A stretch of DNA of 41,600 nt from contig CAJULZ010000009.1 in assembly GCA_910587205.1 (NCBI GenBank), forward strand, positions 1 to 41,600. The letters are read 5' to 3'. The notes beneath the pieces were generated by a model. The model made no database searches. It was given only the letters and a program-made list of their open reading frames with translations, and was not told the DNA's origin. Source of the DNA: an uncultured Oscillospiraceae bacterium (GTDB lineage Bacteria; Bacillota; Clostridia; Oscillospirales; Oscillospiraceae). Positions 7,222 through 14,928 of the stretch are shown piece by piece (position 1 is the stretch's first letter; each line of letters opens with the position of its first letter). The position numbers and the translations under genes are program-made.

Positions 7222-7704
7222 ATGAAAGACCTGCTTCATCTGTTGGAAAACGATTCCACCCTGACCCACGCCCAGCTGGCCGCCATGACCGGCTCTACCG
7301 AGGCGGAGGTGGCCCAGGCGGTGGAACAGTATGAAAAGGATCATGTGATCCTGGGCTATAAGACCATCATCGACTGGGACCGCACCCAGCAGGAATCCGT
7401 CACCGCCCTCATCGAAGTGAGCGTCACCCCCCAGCGGGGGGAGGGGTTCGACCGGGTGGCCCAGCGCATCTACCAGTACGACGAGGTGGAGTCCCTCTAC
7501 CTCATGTCCGGCGGGGCGTACGACATGACCGTCACAATCTCCGGGCGCACCCTGAAGGAAGTGGCCCAATTCGTGGGCGAGAAGCTGGCCCCCATCGAGG
7601 GGGTTACGGGCACCGCCACCCACTTTATCTTGAAAAAATACAAAGAAAAGCACCTGATCTTCCCCGTACAGGAGGTCCAGGAGGAAAGGTTCGTGTTTGA
7701 GTAA
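7222..7704 (+). CDS. Lrp/AsnC family transcriptional regulator (AlaR-like)
   Basis: 160 aa. The N-terminal winged helix (about 1-50) has an atypical, shortened first helix. The C-terminal RAM / Lrp ligand domain (about 62-140) shows SVTALIEVSVTPQ and the conserved LMSGGAYDMTVTISG effector-pocket strand. Lrp proteins bind DNA as multimers and respond to amino acids. An AGGAGG ribosome site precedes the ATG. The stop codon overlaps the start of the aminotransferase gene, an arrangement known from Bacillus yugG-yugH (alaR-alaT), which suggests that it senses alanine or a related amino acid. Confidence 0.93.
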   Translation: MKDLLHLLENDSTLTHAQLAAMTGSTEAEVAQAVEQYEKDHVILGYKTIIDWDRTQQESVTALIEVSVTPQRGEGFDRVAQRIYQYDEVESLYLMSGGAYDMTVTISGRTLKEVAQFVGEKLAPIEGVTGTATHFILKKYKEKHLIFPVQEVQEERFVFE

Positions 7705-8867
7705 TGGACTACGGCAAAATCATGTGCCGGCGGGTGCAGGATATCCAGCCCTCCGGCATCCGGAAATACTTCGACCTCCTCCAGGGCATGGAGGGGGGCA
7801 TCTCCCTGGGCATCGGGGAGCCCGATTTTCAGACGCCCTGGCACATCCGGGACGCGGGCATCTTTTCCCTGGAAAAGGGCTTTACCAAGTACACCCCCAA
7901 CGCCGGGCTGTCCGACCTGCGCGGGGCAATTTCCCGGTATTTAAAGCGGCGCTTTGACCTGGAATACGCCGCGGTGGGCCAGGTGCTGGTCACGGTGGGC
8001 GGCAGCGAGGGGCTGGATCTGGTGTTCCGCTGTCTGCTGGAGCCGGGGGACGAGGTGATCATCCCCACGCCGTCCTTTGTATGCTACGGCCCGCTGGTGT
8101 CCATAGCCCACGGCGTGCCGGTGCTGGTGGAGACCCGCGCGGAGCACGAGTTCCGACTCACCCCGGACGAGCTGCGCGCCGCCATCACCCCCAAAACCAA
8201 GGCGGTGGTGCTGCCCTTCCCCTGCAACCCCACCGGAGGCGTGATGGACCGAGGGGATTTGGAGGCGCTGGCAGATGTGCTCCGAGGTACGGATATTATG
8301 GTTGTCTCCGACGAGATCTATGCCGAGCTGACCTACGGCGGGCGGCACGTGTCCATGGCCAACCTGCCGGATATGGCCGAACGGACCGTGGTGGTGAACG
8401 GTTTTTCCAAAGCCTACTCCATGACGGGGTGGCGGCTGGGCTATGTGTGCGGCCCCAGGCCCCTCATTGCCGCCATGACCAAGCTCCATCAGTACGCCAT
8501 CATGTCCGCCCCCACCACCAGCCAGTACGCCGCCATCGAGGCCCTGGACCACGGCGACGGCGACATCGAGGCCATGCGGGAGGAGTACGACGGCCGCCGC
8601 CGCTTCCTGGTGGACGGCTTCCGCAAGCTGGGGCTTTCCTGCTTCGAGCCCTTGGGGGCGTTCTACACCTTCCCCTGTATCCGGTCCACGGGGCTGACCA
8701 GCGAGGAGTTCTGCGACCGGTTCCTGGCGGCGGAAAAGGTGGCGGTCATCCCCGGCTCCGCTTTCGGCCCCGGCGGGGAGGGCTATGTCCGGGCCACCTA
8801 CGCCGCGTCCATGCACGACTTGGCCGAGGCGCTGGAGCGGCTGGGACGGTTTTTGAAAACCCTTTGA
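7704..8867 (+). CDS. class I/II PLP-dependent aminotransferase (AlaT/YugH-like)
   Basis: 387 aa, typical fold-type I length. Key residues are Asn175 (PCNPTGG), Asp203 and Tyr206 (SDEIYAEL), the PLP-binding Lys236 (NGFSKAYSMTGWRLGY) and a C-terminal substrate Arg in YVRATYA. It likely transfers the amino group between alanine (or an aromatic amino acid) and 2-oxoglutarate in the cytoplasm. The start ATG shares one base with the stop of the Lrp-type gene, so the pair is translationally coupled. The synteny favours alanine transaminase, but the sequence alone does not fix the substrate. Confidence 0.93.
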   Translation: MDYGKIMCRRVQDIQPSGIRKYFDLLQGMEGGISLGIGEPDFQTPWHIRDAGIFSLEKGFTKYTPNAGLSDLRGAISRYLKRRFDLEYAAVGQVLVTVGGSEGLDLVFRCLLEPGDEVIIPTPSFVCYGPLVSIAHGVPVLVETRAEHEFRLTPDELRAAITPKTKAVVLPFPCNPTGGVMDRGDLEALADVLRGTDIMVVSDEIYAELTYGGRHVSMANLPDMAERTVVVNGFSKAYSMTGWRLGYVCGPRPLIAAMTKLHQYAIMSAPTTSQYAAIEALDHGDGDIEAMREEYDGRRRFLVDGFRKLGLSCFEPLGAFYTFPCIRSTGLTSEEFCDRFLAAEKVAVIPGSAFGPGGEGYVRATYAASMHDLAEALERLGRFLKTL

Positions 8868-8876
8868 CCCGCGGCC

Positions 8877-8892
8877 TGTTTCACGTGAAACG
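8877..8892. promoter_or_regulatory. parS: parS site (ParB/Spo0J binding)
   Basis: TGTTTCACGTGAAACG matches the Firmicute parS consensus TGTTNCACGTGAAACA at all but the last base. The inner 14 bp (8878-8891) form a perfect palindrome. It lies in the short gap between the aminotransferase and thrH. A second identical 16-mer is at 36133. Confidence 0.88.
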
Positions 8893-8920
8893 CCCGTTTT
8901 ATTTTGAGAGGAGCATGGGA

Positions 8921-9520
8921 ATGAACATCGTCTGTTTGGATATGGAGGGCGTCCTCGTCCCCGAGATCTGGATCGCCTTTGCCCAGGCCAGCGGCATCCC
9001 CGAGCTGCGCCGTACCACCCGGGACGAGCCGGATTACGACAAGCTCATGACCTGGCGGCTGGGCGTCCTGAAAGAGCACGGCCTGGGCCTGAGGGAGATC
9101 CAGGCCACCATCGCCAAGATCGACCCGCTCCCCGGGGCAAAGGAGTTTCTCGACGAGCTGCGCTCCCTCACCCAGGTGGTGATTTTGTCCGACACCTTCG
9201 AGCAGTTTGCCAAGCCCCTCATGGAGAAGCTGAACTGGCCCACGATCTTCTGCAACACCCTGGAGGTGGCGGAGAGCGGCGAGATCACCAGCTACCGGAT
9301 GCGCTGCCCCAAGTCCAAGCTCACCACCGTGAGGGCGCTGCAATCCTGCGGCTTCGACACCATCGCCGCCGGGGACAGCTTCAACGACCTGGCCATGATC
9401 CAGGCCGGTAAGGCGGGCTTCCTGTTCAAATCCACCGACCAGATCAAGGCGGACTACCCCGGCATACCCGCCTTCGAGGAGTTCCCCGATCTGCTCCGCG
9501 CCATCAAAGCGGCCCTGTAG
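8921..9520 (+). CDS. thrH: ThrH-type phosphoserine phosphatase / homoserine phosphotransferase
   Basis: 199 aa. The N terminus CLDMEGVLVPEIWIAFA is the ThrH version of HAD motif I (Asp7 nucleophile, Glu9). Motif II is VILSDTF, the motif III Lys lies in CPKSK, and motif IV is AAGDSFNDLAM. Length and pattern match Pseudomonas ThrH, which dephosphorylates phosphoserine and can pass the phosphate to homoserine. Here it probably completes serine synthesis. ATG 8921 is chosen because GAGAGGAG (8905-8912) is well spaced; ATG 8915 is too close. The stop codon lies within a palindromic element. Confidence 0.93.
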   Translation: MNIVCLDMEGVLVPEIWIAFAQASGIPELRRTTRDEPDYDKLMTWRLGVLKEHGLGLREIQATIAKIDPLPGAKEFLDELRSLTQVVILSDTFEQFAKPLMEKLNWPTIFCNTLEVAESGEITSYRMRCPKSKLTTVRALQSCGFDTIAAGDSFNDLAMIQAGKAGFLFKSTDQIKADYPGIPAFEEFPDLLRAIKAAL

Positions 9521-9593
9521 GGGAGGGGGTCGCCCCTCCCGCTTTCAAGGGGCAGAAATCCTTCCCGGGGGAGGGGGCAGGCCCCTCCTACAG
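9515..9593. repeat. palindromic element with CTGTAGG / CCTACAG ends
   Basis: The block starts CTGTAGGGGAGGGG and ends CCCCTCCTACAG, giving terminal inverted repeats. Two inner hairpins are visible (9521-9528 with 9533-9540, and 9570-9576 with 9582-9588). Its first bases contain the thrH stop codon TAG. It looks like a small REP/MITE-type palindrome and may also act as a terminator. It fills most of the gap between thrH and the DUF1015 gene. Confidence 0.7.
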
Positions 9594-9617
9594 TCCCTAT
9601 TGAAAAGAGGTACAAAT

Positions 9618-10910
9618 ATGGACGGTTTCTTTGAACATCTGCCCTTTAAGCCCGCCGACATCCTCCTGCCCCAGAACTGCGACTACGCCAAATGGTCGGT
9701 GGTGGCCTGCGACCAGTACACCTCCCAGCCCGAGTACTGGCAGCGGGTGGAGGAGCGGGTGGGCCGCGCGCCCTCCGCCTTGCGCCTCATCCTCCCCGAG
9801 AGCAGCCTGGACGGCCCCCAGGTGGAGATGGACATCATGGACATCAACGCCACCATGGCCCAGTATGTCCGGGAAGGGCGGTTCAAAACCCTGCCCGGCG
9901 CCATGATCTATGTGGAGCGCACGCTGTCCAGCGGCAAGGTGCGCCGGGGGCTGGTGGGCATGGCCGACCTCACCGCCTATGACTATGAGCCGGGGTCGGA
10001 CGCGCTGATCCGCGCCACCGAAGGGGTGGTCATGTCCCGCATCCCGCCCCGGGTGGCGGTGCGGAAAAACGCCCCCATCGAGCTGCCCCACGCCATGCTC
10101 CTCACCGACGACCCCGGCCGCACGGTCATCGAGCCCCTGGCTGCCCAGACCGGGGAAATGGAGCCGCTCTACGACTTCGACCTGATGGAGCAGGGCGGGC
10201 ACATCAGGGGCTGGCGGCTGGGGGAGGCCCAGCTTTCCCAGGTGGCCGTGGCGCTGTCCGCCCTGGCCGACCCCGCCGCGTTCCACGCCAAATACGGCGC
10301 GGACGGACAGCCCGTCATGCTGTTCGCCGTGGGGGACGGCAACCACTCCCTGGCCACCGCCAAGGAGTGCTATGAGCGGCAGAAGCGGCTGGCTCCGCCG
10401 GAGCGGTGGGACGTCATCCCCGCCCGGTACGCCCTGTGCGAGCTGGTGAACCTCCACGACGGCAGCCTGGAGTTCGAGGCCATCCACCGGGTGGTGTTCC
10501 ACACCGACCCGGGGGCCCTGCTGGCCGCCCTGGTGAGGGCCTATCCTGGGGCGAGGCGCGGGGCGGCGCCGGAGGCGGGCGGCTTTCCCATCCGGTATGT
10601 GTACGCGGGGTCGGAGGGTGTGATCACCCTGCCCGCCGGGGCGGCCCAGCTGCCGGTGGGGGCGCTCCAGGCGTTTTTGGACGACTATCTCATAGGGCAT
10701 GGGGGGCGGGTGGACTACATCCACGGCGAGGATGTGGCCCGGGAATTCGCCGCCCGCCCGGGGAACCTGGCCCTCCTGCTGCCCCCCATGGGCAAGGAGG
10801 AGCTGTTCCCCTGCGTCATCCACGGCGGGGCGCTGCCCCGGAAGACCTTCTCCATGGGGGAGGCCCATGACAAACGGTTTTACTTGGAGGCCCGGAGAAT
10901 CCGGGAGTAA
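9618..10910 (+). CDS. DUF1015 family protein
   Basis: 430 aa, cytoplasmic. The family signature is VGDGNHSLATAKECYE (about residue 240); many DUF1015 members have DGHHRYETA here, so this subfamily carries DGNHS. The N terminus (FKPADILLPQNCDYAKWSVVACDQ) is also typical. The DGxH motif recalls the ParB-like / SerK serine kinase fold, and DUF1015 genes often neighbour serine biosynthesis genes. Together with thrH next door this suggests a serine or phosphoserine function, but that is inference. ATG 9618 follows AAGAGG at 9605-9610 with 7-nt spacing. Confidence 0.88.
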   Translation: MDGFFEHLPFKPADILLPQNCDYAKWSVVACDQYTSQPEYWQRVEERVGRAPSALRLILPESSLDGPQVEMDIMDINATMAQYVREGRFKTLPGAMIYVERTLSSGKVRRGLVGMADLTAYDYEPGSDALIRATEGVVMSRIPPRVAVRKNAPIELPHAMLLTDDPGRTVIEPLAAQTGEMEPLYDFDLMEQGGHIRGWRLGEAQLSQVAVALSALADPAAFHAKYGADGQPVMLFAVGDGNHSLATAKECYERQKRLAPPERWDVIPARYALCELVNLHDGSLEFEAIHRVVFHTDPGALLAALVRAYPGARRGAAPEAGGFPIRYVYAGSEGVITLPAGAAQLPVGALQAFLDDYLIGHGGRVDYIHGEDVAREFAARPGNLALLLPPMGKEELFPCVIHGGALPRKTFSMGEAHDKRFYLEARRIRE

Positions 10911-10924
10911 CGGCGGAATCAGCA

Positions 10925-10960
10925 CCCCGGCCCTGCCGCGCCCCGCGGCGGGGGCCGGGG
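10925..10960 (+). terminator. GC-rich hairpin after the DUF1015 gene
   Basis: CCCCGGCCC (10925-10933) pairs with GGGCCGGGG (10952-10960), with an inner GCCGC/GCGGC stem, followed by a short T-rich stretch. It is a likely terminator of the thrH-DUF1015 unit. Confidence 0.7.
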
Positions 10961-10983
10961 CGCGTTTGTTCACAAATATTAAA

Positions 10984-11012
10984 TAGACTTTTCCCGGGCA
11001 CTGTGTTAAAAT
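10984..11012 (+). promoter_or_regulatory. promoter of the tagA leader
   Basis: TAGACT (10984-10989, 4 of 6 matches to TTGACA), a 17-bp spacer and TAAAAT (11007-11012). It predicts transcription starting near 11019, more than 230 nt ahead of the tagA-like start. Confidence 0.6.
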
Positions 11013-11018
11013 ATGTAG

Positions 11019-11254
11019 TCAACGCAGTTGAAAAAGCGCGGGATGCGCTGTTTCATGGGGCGGGCCGACGGCCAACTGCGTGTGTTTGGCACGCCGGCGC
11101 CTATGAAGCTCAAAATAAGGCCGCGTGCGCGGCTTTCTGCGGCAAAATTTGCCGCAGACCTCACAAGAAGGGGAGTTGCTTCTGGTGAAGTGTTTCGACT
11201 ATAGCGCAATACTGGAAGGGCATGCCAAGGAATATTCTGGGAGGAGGGAAGGCC
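11019..11254 (+). promoter_or_regulatory. long structured 5' leader before the tagA-like gene
   Basis: No gene fits here. ACGCAGTTG (11022-11030) pairs with CAACTGCGT (11073-11081) and encloses two small hairpins (AGCGC/GCGCT at 11035-11049 and GGCC/GGCC at 11063-11073), a three-way-junction layout. Downstream are GCCGCG/CGCGGC (11120-11133) and a 10-bp stem CTGCGGCAAA/TTTGCCGCAG (11137-11157). GCACG near 11090 could instead pair with CGTGC near 11125, competing with the first of these. It could be a cis-regulatory RNA or a small RNA. I do not recognise a known riboswitch or T-box consensus. Confidence 0.5.
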
Positions 11255-11977
11255 GTGCGCGTAGATGTGCTGGGCGTGGCCTTTGACAACGTGACCCTGG
11301 ACGAGGCGGTGGAGCGGGCCCTGGCCCTGATGGAGGAGGACGGCCCCCACCTGGCGGCCACCCCAAACCCGGAGATCGTCCAGCGGGCGGGGAAGGACCC
11401 GGAATTTGCCGCCGTCCTGGCTGGGGCCGGCCTGGTCATCCCCGACGGCATCGGGGTGATTTACGCCGCGAAGATCCTGGGCAGGCCGCTGAAAGAGCGC
11501 GTGCCGGGGATCGACTTCGCTTCCGCCCTCATGGAGCGCATGGCGGGGATGGGCAAGCGCCTGTTCCTGCTGGGGGCGGCTCCCGGGGTGGCGGAACAGG
11601 CGAAAGGGAACCTGGAGGCTGCCCATCCGGGGCTGGTGGTGTGCGGCGTCCACGACGGGTACTTCCAGGAGGACGGCCCGGTAGCGGAGCTGATCCGGGA
11701 GTCCCGCGCCGACGTGGTATTTGTCTGCCTGGGCGCGCCCAAGCAGGAGAAGTGGATCGCTAAAAACGGCGGGGCCGCCGGGGCGCGGCTGTACGTCGGC
11801 CTGGGCGGTTCGCTGGACGTATTTGCCGGCAAGGTGGAGCGGGCCCCGGAGCGGTTTCAAAAGCTGGGGCTGGAATGGCTCTACCGGTTGGCAAAGGAAC
11901 CCTCCCGCATCGGGCGCATGGTGAAGCTGCCCCTGTTCCTGGTGTCGGCGGCGGGGGCGCGGGTCAGAGGGAAATAA
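11255..11977 (+). CDS. WecG/TagA/CpsF family glycosyltransferase
   Basis: 240 aa. Family signatures are DVLGVAFDNVTLDEAVERA at the N terminus, TPNPEIVQRA (the Asn-containing substrate motif), IPDGIGVIYAAK with the putative catalytic Asp, LFLLGAAPGVAE, CLGAPKQEKW and the C-terminal LGLEWLYRLAKEPSR. TagA members transfer ManNAc to GlcNAc-PP-undecaprenol at the inner membrane face, in wall teichoic acid or related glycopolymer synthesis. GTG 11255 is chosen because it follows a perfect AGGAGG (11242-11247) by 7 nt; ATG 11222 has no ribosome site. No other teichoic acid genes are adjacent. Confidence 0.94.
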   Translation: MRVDVLGVAFDNVTLDEAVERALALMEEDGPHLAATPNPEIVQRAGKDPEFAAVLAGAGLVIPDGIGVIYAAKILGRPLKERVPGIDFASALMERMAGMGKRLFLLGAAPGVAEQAKGNLEAAHPGLVVCGVHDGYFQEDGPVAELIRESRADVVFVCLGAPKQEKWIAKNGGAAGARLYVGLGGSLDVFAGKVERAPERFQKLGLEWLYRLAKEPSRIGRMVKLPLFLVSAAGARVRGK

Positions 11978-12038
11978 CCGGCGCGGAACGCGCCCTGCGC
12001 CGGGAGGCGCGGATACATGGAAGAAAGGCGGATGCGTT

Positions 12039-12596
12039 ATGGTTTATATTTTGCTGGGCACGGGCTTCGAGGAAGCCGAGGCCCTGGTCACTGCCGACGT
12101 GCTGCGCAGAGCGGAGCTCCCCGCCGCCCTGGCGGGCATCGGCGGGGATATTGTCACCGGTTCCCACGGCATTGCCGTCCGGGCCGACCTGCCCGTGGGG
12201 AGGGTGGTCCTGGAGGATGGGGACATGGTGGTGCTCCCAGGGGGGATGGGGGGCGTGGCCTCCATTGAGGGCAGCGGGGAGGCTATGGCCCTCATCCGCC
12301 GGGCGGCGGAGGCCCCCGGGGTCTGGCTGGCGGCCATCTGCGCCGCACCCACCCTGCTGGCAAGGGCGGGGCTGCTGCCCAAGGGCGTCCCCTGCGTGTG
12401 CTATCCCGGCATGGAGGGGGAGCTGAAGAAGGCCGGGGCCGTGCCCGCCATGGACTGCCCTGCGGTGAGGGAGGGAAAGCTCATCACCGGCAAGGGCCCC
12501 GGTACCGCGTTTGACTTTGCGCTGGCGCTGGTGGAGGCGCTGGCCGGCATGGACGCGGCGGAACAGGTCCGCGCCGGGCTCCATTACGGCGCATGA
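12039..12596 (+). CDS. DJ-1/PfpI family protein
   Basis: 185 aa. The nucleophile-elbow Cys101 sits in AAICAAPTLLA, and Glu14 (FEEAEAL) matches the DJ-1 glutamate that lowers the cysteine pKa. LPGGMGG is the glycine loop before the active site. Members act as glyoxalase III / deglycase-like enzymes or have other roles, and bacterial YajL-like proteins have been linked to oxidative stress. The next gene starts within its stop codon (ATGA), so it is coupled to the folate gene. An AAAGG ribosome site precedes the ATG. Confidence 0.9.
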   Translation: MVYILLGTGFEEAEALVTADVLRRAELPAALAGIGGDIVTGSHGIAVRADLPVGRVVLEDGDMVVLPGGMGGVASIEGSGEAMALIRRAAEAPGVWLAAICAAPTLLARAGLLPKGVPCVCYPGMEGELKKAGAVPAMDCPAVREGKLITGKGPGTAFDFALALVEALAGMDAAEQVRAGLHYGA

Positions 12597-13120
12597 CCAC
12601 CGCGGAGCGCAAAGCGGAGCTGCGCCGCCACGCGGCGGGCCTGCCCCAGGTGGAGGCCGGGGCGCTGTTTGAGCGGTTCCTGGCCCTGCCCCAGGTGGAG
12701 GCGGCGGACACCGTGATGGTGTTCTACGGCACCGGCAGGGAACCGGACACCGCGCCGCTGATCCGCGCCCTGCTGGACAGGGGCAAGCGGGTGGCCCTAC
12801 CCGTGTGTCTGCCCCACCGGGGGATGGAGGCGCGGCAGGTGGTGGACCCGGAACGGCTTGTCCCCAACCGCTTCGGCATCCCGGAGCCGGACGGAGACTG
12901 CCCCGTGATTCCAAAGGGGGAGATCGCCGTGGCCCTCATCCCCCACCTGATGGTGGATCGGGAGGGCTACCGCCTGGGCTGGGGCGGGGGGTACTATGAC
13001 CGGTGGCTCACCGATTTCCCCGGCTTTACGGTGTGCGTATGCCGCCCCGGACGGCTGGCGGAGCGCATTCCGCGGGAGGAATTCGACGTGCCTGTAAAGC
13101 TCGTCCTGATTGAGGAGTAA
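12593..13120 (+). CDS. 5-formyltetrahydrofolate cyclo-ligase
   Basis: 175 aa. The signature GYRLGWGGGYYDRWL (near 125-140) is the ATP/folate-binding loop of MTHFS. The N-terminal basic helix (ERKAELRRHAAGLP) is shorter than in many homologues, which usually start with a K.xLR segment. The enzyme converts 5-formyl-THF to 5,10-methenyl-THF using ATP, recycling a folate storage form. It overlaps the DJ-1 gene by 4 nt. Related genes carry the names fau, ygfA or yqgN. A stem-loop follows the stop. Confidence 0.94.
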   Translation: MTTAERKAELRRHAAGLPQVEAGALFERFLALPQVEAADTVMVFYGTGREPDTAPLIRALLDRGKRVALPVCLPHRGMEARQVVDPERLVPNRFGIPEPDGDCPVIPKGEIAVALIPHLMVDREGYRLGWGGGYYDRWLTDFPGFTVCVCRPGRLAERIPREEFDVPVKLVLIEE

Positions 13121-13123
13121 AGG

Positions 13124-13148
13124 GGACGGGGGGCATTGCCCCCCGTCC
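13124..13148 (+). terminator. stem-loop after the cyclo-ligase gene
   Basis: A perfect 11-bp stem GGACGGGGGGC (13124-13134) with 13138-13148 and an ATT loop. No T-run follows, so termination may be weak or helped by the repeat just downstream. Confidence 0.7.
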
Positions 13149-13239
13149 GATGGGTATGGTATTGGGTATAGGCCGGCGTGCGGGGCGCGTTTGCTGTCCC
13201 GGCATGGCATGGCGGCGCGTTGCTTTGCCGTTGGCCCGC

Positions 13240-13360
13240 CGTTCGCGGCGCGGCTCTAAGCCCTCCGACTGCGCAAAAGCTGTCCGGCCCCTGGGGGGCC
13301 GCCCCGCTTTTGCTCCGCTCCGGTCTTAGCCCGCTGTTCGCGACGACTCCGCGCTTCTTG
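13240..13360. repeat. nested palindromic repeat, copy 1
   Basis: CTAAG (13256-13260) and CTTAG (13325-13329) are outer inverted arms; GCAAAAGC (13273-13280) and GCTTTTGC (13306-13313) are inner arms around a GC-rich core. The flanking words CCTCCGACTGC, TGCTCCGCTCCGG and CTCCGCGCTTC recur in the copy at 29410-29520. It abuts the 3' end of the Cys-rich gene on the minus strand. Nothing gene-like was found in 13149-13239. Confidence 0.75.
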
Positions 13361-13576
13361 TTAGCAGCAGCCGTCGTTGCCGCAGCCACAGCCGCAGCCG
13401 CAGTTGTTGTTGCCGCCGCAGCAGCAGCCGCAGTTGTTGTTGCCGCCACAGCAGCAGCAGCAATTGTTGTTGCCGCCCCAGCTATTCCCGCCGCCGCAGC
13501 AGCAGCACAGCAGGAGGATCAGAATGATAATCCACCAGCAGCCCCCGCCGAAACCACCATTGTTACCACAACACAT
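13361..13576 (-). CDS. Cys/Gly/Asn-rich repeat peptide with one membrane segment
   Basis: 71 aa with about 22 Cys. The N terminus MCCGNNGGFGGGC is followed by a hydrophobic stretch (WWIIILILLL, about 14-23), then CCCC and four GGN(N)N-Cys blocks: CCCCCGGNNN, CGCCCGGNNN and CGCGCGCGNDG. The DNA behind this is a roughly 30-bp unit repeated about three times with silent changes. A GAGGTGA ribosome site 8 nt before the ATG supports translation. It could be a secreted or membrane cysteine-rich peptide (metal-binding, spore-coat or exosporium-like), but no family is recognised. It lies alone on the minus strand between plus-strand genes. Confidence 0.7.
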   Translation of the reverse strand: MCCGNNGGFGGGCWWIIILILLLCCCCGGGNSWGGNNNCCCCCGGNNNCGCCCGGNNNCGCGCGCGNDGCC

Positions 13577-13776
13577 GATTTTGTCACCTCACAATTGATA
13601 TCCCGGCCACAGAGACCGGCTCGGACGCCGCCCGGATGCGCGGCGCCGGAGCTGGGCCCCGTGGAGGAACCGGGCGCCGGGGCCGCGCCCCGTTCCCGTT
13701 TCTGGGCCATACTATGTGGCGGCCGGGAAATGGGTTCCTGATCACGCCCGTCATACAAACGCAAGGAGTGAAACAC

Positions 13777-14928
13777 ATGGCAGAAGGAAAACGCGCGGCC
13801 GGCGGCGGCCAGCCCCAGGGCCAGGACCGGCCGCGGCCCCGGAAGTCCGCCAGGCGCCGCCGCAGCGCCAAGGCCAGGGTGGCCGGAGCCTTTTTGTACG
13901 CCCTGTTCGTCATCGGCCTGTCCGCCGTCCTGGCCACCCTGGGCTGGGTGTGGGCCTGCGACCTGCTGGGGCTGAACAAGACCCATATCTCCACCATTGT
14001 CACCATTCACGAGGACACTCAGTTCGGCGCCGTGGTGGACCAGCTGGAGGAGGAGGGGCTGATCCAATACAAGTTCCTGTTCAAGCTCTACGCCTGGTTC
14101 TCCCACGCGGAGGAGAAGATCGCCCCGGGGACGTATGAGCTGAACACGGAGATGGACTACCATGCCCTGGTGTCCAGCATGGGCTCCTCCTCCACGACCC
14201 GCCAGGAGGCGGATATCACCATCCCCGAGGGGTATACCATCGACCAGGTATTTGCCCTGCTGGCCGAGAAGGGGGTGACTTCGGTGGACAAGCTCCAGGA
14301 CATGGCCGCCAACTGGGACTATGCCTTTGACTGGCTCCGGGGTATCCCCCTGGGGGATTACCACCGGCTGGAGGGCTACCTGTTCCCGGACACCTATACC
14401 TTCCAGCTGGGGGAGAACCCCAAGTATGTCATCAATAAGATGCTGGTGAACTTCGACGCCAAGATGGACGAGTATATGGCCCAGTACGCCGGGGAGGACG
14501 CCGCCTATTCCCTCCACGACATCGTCACCATCGCCTCCATGATCGAGAAGGAAACCGACGGCACCAACAACGAGGAGCGCAACGACTACAAGAACATTGC
14601 CTCCGTCATCTACAACCGTCTGGAGAACCCCGCCGCCGAGACGGTGGGCTACCTCCAGATCGACGCCACCCTGGTCTACCTCAACGGCGGCAAGGTGCCC
14701 ACCGAGGCGGACAAAGCCATCGACTCCCCATACAACACCTACAAGTATCCGGGCCTGCCCGCAGGGCCCATCTCCAACCCGGGCATGATCTCGCTGCTGG
14801 CCGCGATGAATCCGGCGGATACCAGCTATTATTACTACGTCCTCAACCCGGAGACCAAGCAGCATGAGTACAGCCGCACTCTGGCCGAGCATCAGGCCAA
14901 GCAGGCCCAGTTCAGCGGCAATGGCTAA
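13777..14928 (+). CDS. mltG: endolytic transglycosylase MltG
   Basis: 383 aa. A basic, Gly/Pro/Gln-rich cytoplasmic tail (1-33, with RKSARRRRSAKAR) precedes one membrane helix (about 36-60). LysM-like and YceG domains follow; the catalytic Glu257 lies in IASMIEKET, and YLQIDATLVYL and SPYNTYKYPGLPAGPISNPG are family signatures. MltG cuts nascent glycan strands outside the membrane and thereby limits their length. AAGGAG at 13763-13768 supports ATG 13777. The U32 gene overlaps its 3' end by 8 nt; in Bacillus, yrrL (mltG) is likewise near the U32 genes yrrN-yrrO. Confidence 0.95.
   Translation: MAEGKRAAGGGQPQGQDRPRPRKSARRRRSAKARVAGAFLYALFVIGLSAVLATLGWVWACDLLGLNKTHISTIVTIHEDTQFGAVVDQLEEEGLIQYKFLFKLYAWFSHAEEKIAPGTYELNTEMDYHALVSSMGSSSTTRQEADITIPEGYTIDQVFALLAEKGVTSVDKLQDMAANWDYAFDWLRGIPLGDYHRLEGYLFPDTYTFQLGENPKYVINKMLVNFDAKMDEYMAQYAGEDAAYSLHDIVTIASMIEKETDGTNNEERNDYKNIASVIYNRLENPAAETVGYLQIDATLVYLNGGKVPTEADKAIDSPYNTYKYPGLPAGPISNPGMISLLAAMNPADTSYYYYVLNPETKQHEYSRTLAEHQAKQAQFSGNG

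Noticed and set aside
11013..11254. 6S RNA, T-box or known riboswitch
   Set aside because: No rod-like 6S architecture, no T-box AGGGTGG word, and no recognised aptamer consensus; left as an unnamed structured leader.
13377..13500. possible CRISPR-like or plus-strand Gln/Pro/Leu repeat protein
   Set aside because: The repeats are a contiguous tandem coding unit with no unique spacers, and only the minus-strand frame has a proper ribosome site and stop.
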